A DNA stretch of 64,000 nucleotides from Leucobacter weissii (GTDB lineage Bacteria > Actinomycetota > Actinomycetes > Actinomycetales > Microbacteriaceae): contig NZ_JAGDYM010000001.1 of the NCBI RefSeq assembly GCF_017565745.1, forward strand, positions 62,001-126,000. Direction: 5' to 3'. Position numbers and translations under genes: made by a program. Shown here one piece after another: positions 58,949 through 64,000 of this stretch. Under the pieces are notes generated by a model. The model was not told the DNA's origin and did not search any database. It was given only the letters and a program-made list of their open reading frames with translations. The stretch's first letter is position 1; every line of letters begins with the position of its first letter.

Positions 58949-59949
58949 GCGAGACCACCACCGTCAGCAGCGAGCGCCCCCTCTCCGGGGTGAGGCGCTG
59001 GACGCGCAGCGCGAGCAACAGCAACCTGGCCCCGATCGTCGTGGCGCTCGTGCTCGTCTCCGTCGCGCTCTCGATCATGACGCCGAGCTTCCTGACCGCG
59101 AGCAACCTCACCAACATCGTCACGCAGAGCGCCGTCGTGGGCATCGCGGCGATCGGTGCGACGTTCGTGATCATCACGAGCGGCATCGACCTCTCGGTGG
59201 GATCGAACATCGCGCTCTCGGGCATGGTCGGCGCGATCGTCGCCCAGTCGACGGGTTCGGGCGTCCTCGGCATTCTCGCGGTGCTCCTCGTCGCCGTCGC
59301 CGTCGGCGCGGTGAACGGCGGATCGGTGGCCTGGCTCGGCCTCGCCCCCTTCATCGTGACCCTCGCCGTGATGGGCATGGCGCGCGGCCTGACGCTGCAG
59401 ATCAGTCAGGGGCAATCGGTCTACGGCCTGCCCGAGGCGCTGAACTGGCTCGGCGCCTCGGCCGTCTTCGACATCAAGACGTCTGCGCTCGTCACCCTGC
59501 TGCTGTTCGTGGTGGCTCATCTCGTGCTCTCGCAGACGACCTTCGGGCATCAGATCTATGCGGTGGGAGGCAATGCCGAAGCCGCGAGGCTCGCGGGGAT
59601 CAACGTGAAGCGCGTGATCTTCGCGGCCTACCTGATCGCGGGCGTCACCGCGGGAATCGCCGCCATCATTCTCCTGGGGCGCCTGGATTCGGCGACGCCG
59701 AACGCCGCGACCGGTACTGAGCTGCAGGTCATCGCGGCGGTCGTCATCGGCGGCACCAGTCTGTTCGGGGGCAAGGGCAGCATGATCGGCACGCTCGTCG
59801 GCGTCCTGCTGATCGGAGTGATCAACAACGGGCTGACGCTGCTGAACGTCTCGTCGTTCCTGGTGCAATTCGTGCAGGGCGCGCTGATCTTCCTCGCGGT
59901 GCTGCTCGACTCCTTCAACAGCAGGCGGAAGCGCAGCTCGGGTCGGTAG
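58945..59949 (+). CDS. Ribose-type ABC importer permease (quinate operon)
   Basis: A 334-residue RbsC-type permease with eight to ten hydrophobic segments. It contains TSGIDLSVGSNIALSGMVG near 72 and VIGGTSLFGGKGSMIGTLVG near 266, both conserved in the family. ATGA overlap with the ATPase gene and only 23 bases to the cyclase gene place it centrally in the operon. Confidence 0.92.
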   Translation: MSETTTVSSERPLSGVRRWTRSASNSNLAPIVVALVLVSVALSIMTPSFLTASNLTNIVTQSAVVGIAAIGATFVIITSGIDLSVGSNIALSGMVGAIVAQSTGSGVLGILAVLLVAVAVGAVNGGSVAWLGLAPFIVTLAVMGMARGLTLQISQGQSVYGLPEALNWLGASAVFDIKTSALVTLLLFVVAHLVLSQTTFGHQIYAVGGNAEAARLAGINVKRVIFAAYLIAGVTAGIAAIILLGRLDSATPNAATGTELQVIAAVVIGGTSLFGGKGSMIGTLVGVLLIGVINNGLTLLNVSSFLVQFVQGALIFLAVLLDSFNSRRKRSSGR

Positions 59950-59972
59950 CTTCGAGAACGAGGTGATGCGTG

Positions 59973-60899
59973 ATGAGCGATTCGGCGGAGAGCTATCGGG
60001 ATCTGGGGCGGCGTCTGTCGAACTGGGGGCGCTGGGGGGACGACGACGAATCCGGCACGCTCAATCTCCTCACCGAGGAGTGCCGGGTCGCCGCCGCCGC
60101 GCTCGTGGAGTCGGGCGAGATGTTCGATCTCGGGATCCCGCTCGACGAGCACGGACCGCAGACCGGTGGAACGGGGCGGCAGAATCCGCTGCACATCATG
60201 ACGCGCACCCCCCTCGACCCGCCGGCGTCGAGCGGGTTCCACTATTTCGACGATGCGTTGTTCGCGCACCTGCAGTCCGCCACGCAGCTCGACGGACTGG
60301 CGCACGTCGCGTACGACGGCGAGCTCTACAACGGCGTGCCGGTCGAAGCGGTGAGCTGGTCGGGTGCCGCCCGTCTCGGCATGCAGCACTACGCCTCGCG
60401 CATCCAGGGTCGCGGGGTGCTGCTCGACCTTCCGAGGCTCGGCGGCAGAGCGAGGCTCGATGCGGCGGAACCCGTGACCGCCGCGGATCTGGATCGAGCG
60501 GTCCAGGCCGAGGGGGTGGAGATCCGCAGCGGCGACATCCTGTTCGTGCGCACCGGATGGATCACGGTGTTCAGCGAGGACCGGGACCGCGAGGCCTTCT
60601 TCGCCACCGAGCCGGGGCTCGCGCTCGATGCGGCCGAGTGGCTGCGGGAGCGGGATATCGCCTTCGTCGCCGCCGACAACTGGGGGGTCGAGGTCGCCCC
60701 GGCGCCCGACGGTTCCGAGATGCCGCTCCACTGCGTGCTCATCAGGGATCTGGGCATGCCGCTCGGCGAGATGCTCGACCTCGAGGCCGCCGCCGCGCAC
60801 GCCGACTCGACGGGACGCTGGGAGTTCCAGGCGACGTGCCTCGCCCTTCCGGTGACCGGCGGGATCGGCTCGATCCTGCTCCCGACTGTGACATTCTGA
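59973..60899 (+). CDS. Cyclase-family (kynurenine formamidase-like) protein
   Basis: A 308-residue protein of the putative-cyclase/metal-dependent hydrolase family. The usual HxGTHxDxPxH metal motif appears as ATQLDGLAHV, so the His of THxD is Gln; the Asp and later His are kept. RDLGRRLSNWGRWGDDDESG and IFVRTGW-like segments place it in the long bacterial branch of unknown substrate. GAGGTGATGCGTG precedes ATG 59973; a GTG at 59970 also fits. It may hydrolyse a lactone or ester, such as a quinate or shikimate derivative. That is inference. Confidence 0.82.
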   Translation: MSDSAESYRDLGRRLSNWGRWGDDDESGTLNLLTEECRVAAAALVESGEMFDLGIPLDEHGPQTGGTGRQNPLHIMTRTPLDPPASSGFHYFDDALFAHLQSATQLDGLAHVAYDGELYNGVPVEAVSWSGAARLGMQHYASRIQGRGVLLDLPRLGGRARLDAAEPVTAADLDRAVQAEGVEIRSGDILFVRTGWITVFSEDRDREAFFATEPGLALDAAEWLRERDIAFVAADNWGVEVAPAPDGSEMPLHCVLIRDLGMPLGEMLDLEAAAAHADSTGRWEFQATCLALPVTGGIGSILLPTVTF

Positions 60900-60928
60900 T
60901 AGCAGTGATGAGTCGTCAGGAGCCTTCG

Positions 60929-61612
60929 ATGGAACACGTTGCACCCTCCGCGGAGGACGAGCCGAAGGTGCGTCGGCGCAACGCCGCCCAGACGCGCGAG
61001 AACATCCTGCGCGTGGCGACGGCCGAGTTCTCGAGCCGCGGCTTCTCGGGCGCGAGGATCGACGAGATCGCGGGCTCGACCAGCACGACCAAGCGCATGA
61101 TCTACTACTACTTCGGCTCCAAGGAGGGGCTCTACCTCGCGGTGATGGAGAGCGCGTACCGGGTGATCCGATCGCTGGAGGAACAGCTGGCCATCGATCA
61201 TCTCGAGCCCGTCGAGGCGGTCAGGGTGCTGGCGGAGCTGACCTACGATCACCATACGAGCCATCGGGACTTCGTCCGCCTCGTCGCCATCGAGAACATC
61301 CACCGGGCCGAGATCATCTCGAAGTCCGAGGTGATCCCCGACCTCAACTCGACCGCCATCGCAACGGCCGAGCGCGTGCTCAGGCGGGGGGTCGAGGCGG
61401 GCGTCTTCCGGGGCGATATCGATGCGCTCGACCTGCACATGATCATCAGTTCGTACGCGGTGTTCCACGTCGCCAACCGGCATACCTTCCAGACCCTCTT
61501 CGGACGGGATCTCCTCGACGAGGCGCGGCACGAGCACCACCGCCGGATCGCGGGAGACATCGCGGTCTCCACGCTCCTGAAGGAGCGCCCGCGCCCCGGC
61601 GGCACGGCCTAG
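60929..61612 (+). CDS. TetR-family regulator of the quinate-type operon
   Basis: A 227-residue TetR protein: NAAQTRENILRVATAEFSSRG, IDEIAGSTSTTKRMIYYYFGSK, then a large ligand domain in the style of the TetR_C_6/NicS-like group. The ATG at 60929 is chosen because AGGAG lies six bases upstream; starts at 60905 and 60908 are in frame. It closes the aroQ-aroE-ABC operon and likely represses it through the palindrome at 54968. Confidence 0.86.
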   Translation: MEHVAPSAEDEPKVRRRNAAQTRENILRVATAEFSSRGFSGARIDEIAGSTSTTKRMIYYYFGSKEGLYLAVMESAYRVIRSLEEQLAIDHLEPVEAVRVLAELTYDHHTSHRDFVRLVAIENIHRAEIISKSEVIPDLNSTAIATAERVLRRGVEAGVFRGDIDALDLHMIISSYAVFHVANRHTFQTLFGRDLLDEARHEHHRRIAGDIAVSTLLKERPRPGGTA

Positions 61613-61713
61613 CCGGGCGGGGCGTTCGTCGCTCGCGCCGCGAGGAGCGGCGGTGACGGGCCGCGGAACGCGCCGTTCCTCGCCCAGCACTGGCGCTATC
61701 CCCGGGTGTTCGC

Positions 61714-61719
61714 TAAACT
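61714..61719 (+). promoter_or_regulatory. Likely -10 box of clpB
   Basis: TAAACT fits the TANNNT consensus and overlaps the first base pairs of the HspR operator. Transcription would begin near 61726, within the operator. Confidence 0.45.
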
Positions 61720-61738
61720 TGAGTCATAATCACTCAAG
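61718..61738. promoter_or_regulatory. HspR operator (HAIR) upstream of clpB
   Basis: CTTGAGT-CATAATC-ACTCAAG is a perfect match to the HAIR consensus CTTGAGT-N7-ACTCAAG bound by the heat-shock repressor HspR in actinobacteria. A further TTGAGT half-site follows at 61741-61746, pairing with ACTCAA at 61732-61737. Confidence 0.93.
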
Positions 61739-61780
61739 TTTTGAGTTGGGCGGTGCGAGCCCAGGGCGAGGAAGGACGAC

Positions 61781-64000
61781 ATGCAGGCGAATTGGCAGCC
61801 GGCCGCCGGGAGCGGCGAAGGCGAGCAGAGCGCTCTCGAGCAGTTCGGGGTGAATCTGACCGAGGTCGCGCGCAGCGGCAGGCTCGACCCGGTCATCGGG
61901 CGCGACAGCGAGATCCGCCGGATCAGTCAGGTGCTGACCCGGCGCACGAAGAACAACCCGGTGCTGATCGGCGAGCCGGGCGTCGGCAAGACCGCCGTCG
62001 TGGAGGGGCTCGCGCAGCGCATCGTCGCCGGGGACGTGGCCGATTCCCTCAAGGACAAGGAGCTCATCTCGCTCGACATCTCCGCGCTCATCGCGGGAGC
62101 CAAGTACCGCGGCGACTTCGAGGAGCGGATGAAGGCCGTGCTGCAGGAGATCAAGGACTCCGACGGCAGGGTCATCACCTTCATCGACGAGCTGCACACC
62201 CTGATGGGGGCGGGCGGCGGCGAGTCGTCGGTCGCGGCTTCGCAGATGCTCAAGCCGATGCTCGCCCGCGGCGAGCTCCGGCTGATCGGCGCGACGACGC
62301 TGGACGAGTACCGCGAGTACATCGAGAAGGACGCCGCCCTCGAGCGCCGCTTCCAGCAGGTGTACGTCGGCGAGCCCTCGGTCGAGGACACGGTCGCGAT
62401 CCTGCGCGGACTCAAGGAGCGCTACGAGGCGCACCACAAGGTCACCATCGCCGACTCGGCGCTGGTCGCGGCGGCCTCGCTGTCGAACCGCTACATCACC
62501 GCGCGCCAGCTTCCGGACAAGGCCATCGACCTGATCGACGAGGCCGCCTCGCGGCTGCGCATGGAGATCGACTCCGCTCCCGTCGAGATCGACGAGCTGC
62601 GCCGCTCGGTCGAACGCATGAAGATCGAGGATCTGGCGCTGAAGAAGGAGAAGGACGAAGCCTCGAAGGAGCGGCGCGCCAAGCTCCGCGAGGATCTCGA
62701 CCGGCGGGAGGCCGAGCTCACAGAGCTCGAGGATCGATGGGACCGGGAGCGCGAGGCGCTGAACCGCGTGGGCGCGCTGCGCGAGCAGCTCGACCAGTTG
62801 CGGATCCGAGCGGATCGCGCGCAGCGCGAGGGCGATCTCGGCGAGGCCTCGAAGCTGCTCTACGGCGAGATCCCGCTCGTGGAGAAGCAGCTCTCCGAGG
62901 CGGAGCGCGCGGAGAGCCAGTCGATCGCGGACGATGAGCCCCGCATGGTGAACGATCAGGTCACCGACGAGGACATCGCCGGCGTGGTCGCGGCCTGGAC
63001 GGGCATCCCCGTGGGGCGCCTGCTGCAGGGCGAGACGGAGAAGCTCCTCGCGCTCGAGAACGAACTGGGCAAGCGCCTGATCGGCCAGAGCGATGCCGTG
63101 CGGGCGGTCTCCGATGCGGTGCGCCGCTCGCGCGCCGGCATCGCCGACCCCGATCGGCCCACGGGATCGTTCCTCTTCCTCGGTCCGACCGGTGTCGGCA
63201 AGACCGAGCTGGCGAAGGCCCTCGCCGAGTTCCTCTTCGACGACGAGCACGCCATGGTGCGGATCGACATGAGCGAGTACGGCGAGAAGCACTCGGTCTC
63301 GCGTCTGGTGGGCGCTCCGCCGGGGTACATCGGCTACGAGCAGGGCGGTCAGCTGACCGAGGCGGTGCGCCGCCGTCCCTACTCGGTGGTGCTGCTCGAC
63401 GAGGTCGAGAAGGCGCACCCCGAGGTGTTCGACGTGCTGCTGCAGGTCCTCGACGACGGGCGTCTCACGGACGGGCAGGGCCGAACGGTCGACTTCCGCA
63501 ACGTCATCCTGATCCTCACCTCGAATCTCGGCAGCCAGTATCTGATCGACCCCGAACTGCCGTGGGCGGAGAAGGAGGAGGCGGTGCGCGAGACGGTGCG
63601 CCGCGCCTTCAAGCCGGAGTTCGTCAACCGGCTCGATGAGATGGTGATCTTCAGCCCGCTCTCCGAGGCGGATCTCGCGCAGATCGTCGGCCTCTCGGTC
63701 GACCGGCTGCAGGAGCGCCTCTCGGACCGGAGACTCACCATCGGCGTGACGCCGGCCGCTCGCGGATGGCTCGCGGCGCGCGGATACGATCCGGTCTACG
63801 GCGCCCGCCCGCTGCGCCGCCTCATGCAGCACGAGATCGACGACCGCCTCGCCCGCGCCGTGCTCTCCGGCGAGGTGCGCGACGGGCAGGCCGTCCGCGT
63901 CGACGTGGCGCCCGGAGGCGAGGCGCTCGAGCTCGAGGTCCTGCCCGCCGGGCCGGGATCGGACGGCGAGCCCGACGACGTCATCGAGGCCGAGTTGCTC
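61781..64000 (+). CDS. clpB: ClpB/Hsp104-type AAA+ disaggregase lacking the N-domain, 5' part
   Basis: The frame from ATG 61781 is open to the end of the window (740 codons), so the C terminus is missing. It has AAA domain 1 ([13 protein letters not shown] near 66, [10 protein letters not shown]), a coiled-coil middle domain (about 270-400, with [19 protein letters not shown]-type heptads) and AAA domain 2 ([13 protein letters not shown] near 468, [14 protein letters not shown]). The usual N-terminal Clp repeat domain of about 140 residues is absent: the protein begins only 35 residues before the first AAA domain, and the HAIR operator lies 43 bases upstream of the start. It resolubilises aggregates with DnaK. 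GAGGAAGGA precedes the ATG. Confidence 0.93.
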   Translation, partial: MQANWQPAAGSGEGEQSALEQFGVNLTEVARSGRLDPVIGRDSEIRRISQVLTRRTKNNPVLIGEPGVGKTAVVEGLAQRIVAGDVADSLKDKELISLDISALIAGAKYRGDFEERMKAVLQEIKDSDGRVITFIDELHTLMGAGGGESSVAASQMLKPMLARGELRLIGATTLDEYREYIEKDAALERRFQQVYVGEPSVEDTVAILRGLKERYEAHHKVTIADSALVAAASLSNRYITARQLPDKAIDLIDEAASRLRMEIDSAPVEIDELRRSVERMKIEDLALKKEKDEASKERRAKLREDLDRREAELTELEDRWDREREALNRVGALREQLDQLRIRADRAQREGDLGEASKLLYGEIPLVEKQLSEAERAESQSIADDEPRMVNDQVTDEDIAGVVAAWTGIPVGRLLQGETEKLLALENELGKRLIGQSDAVRAVSDAVRRSRAGIADPDRPTGSFLFLGPTGVGKTELAKALAEFLFDDEHAMVRIDMSEYGEKHSVSRLVGAPPGYIGYEQGGQLTEAVRRRPYSVVLLDEVEKAHPEVFDVLLQVLDDGRLTDGQGRTVDFRNVILILTSNLGSQYLIDPELPWAEKEEAVRETVRRAFKPEFVNRLDEMVIFSPLSEADLAQIVGLSVDRLQERLSDRRLTIGVTPAARGWLAARGYDPVYGARPLRRLMQHEIDDRLARAVLSGEVRDGQAVRVDVAPGGEALELEVLPAGPGSDGEPDDVIEAELL

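Noticed and set aside
1-64000. tRNA or rRNA genes, CRISPR arrays, insertion sequences, integrases, riboswitches
   Set aside because: Reading both strands I found no cloverleaf with TTC-loop signature, no regularly spaced repeats, no transposase or integrase motifs and no recognisable riboswitch core.

Overview
The window is very GC-rich DNA with dense, ATGA-overlapping operons, frequent GTG starts, TANNNT -10 boxes close to start codons, and a textbook HspR operator (HAIR) in front of a ClpB gene. This points to an actinobacterium. The gene style would suit a soil Microbacteriaceae-type organism, but no marker here fixes the genus. No rRNA, tRNA, CRISPR array, integrase or transposase was seen. 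Every gap between genes is shorter than about 300 bases.

Layout. (1) 1-9.46 kb: the 5' part of an amidohydrolase gene, then a PucR-type regulator, an aldehyde dehydrogenase, a zinc alcohol dehydrogenase, a complete ribose-type ABC importer and an M20 hydrolase; the substrate is unknown. (2) 9.5-15.3 kb: general genes (D,D-carboxypeptidase, ASCH protein, thioesterase, DoxX/TetR pair, two-gene ABC system). (3) 15.4-24.2 kb: extradiol ring-cleavage dioxygenase, acyl/aryl-CoA ligase, a branched-chain-amino-acid-type (LIV) ABC importer and an IclR regulator. (4) 24.4-36.2 kb: a regulator, an oxidoreductase and a long dioxygenase/meta-cleavage operon. (5) 36.2-52.2 kb: 4-hydroxybenzoate and protocatechuate degradation by the beta-ketoadipate route (pobA, pcaHGBDC, pcaIJF), a second CoA-transferase/thiolase set and four IclR regulators. 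(6) 52.3-61.6 kb: a TMEM175-like channel, then a quinate/shikimate-type module (3-dehydroshikimate dehydratase, aroQ, aroE) carrying its own ribose-type ABC importer, a cyclase-family protein and a TetR regulator. (7) 61.7-64 kb: HAIR operator and a ClpB without its N-domain, running off the window.

How it works together. Aromatic acids could be oxidised by the Rieske dioxygenase (alpha chain plus separate beta chain), re-aromatised by the SDR dehydrogenase, cleaved by the extradiol enzyme at 15.4 kb, and taken to pyruvate and acetyl-CoA by hydrolase, hydratase, aldolase and acylating acetaldehyde dehydrogenase. 4-Hydroxybenzoate (PobA) and quinate/shikimate (dehydratase route) both converge on protocatechuate, which PcaHGBDC and PcaIJF convert to succinyl-CoA and acetyl-CoA. 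The window is therefore a catabolic supercluster for plant-derived aromatics.

The most striking item is the 1163-residue protein at 26981-30472. It joins, in one uninterrupted frame, the catalytic alpha subunit of a ring-hydroxylating dioxygenase, a second Rieske ferredoxin and an NAD(P)H:ferredoxin reductase, i.e. a whole electron-transfer chain that is normally three proteins. Other noteworthy items are a family of nested palindromic repeats at gene 3' ends (one copy captured into coding sequence), a series of palindromic operators beside IclR and TetR genes, and a sugar-type ABC importer built into a quinate/shikimate operon.
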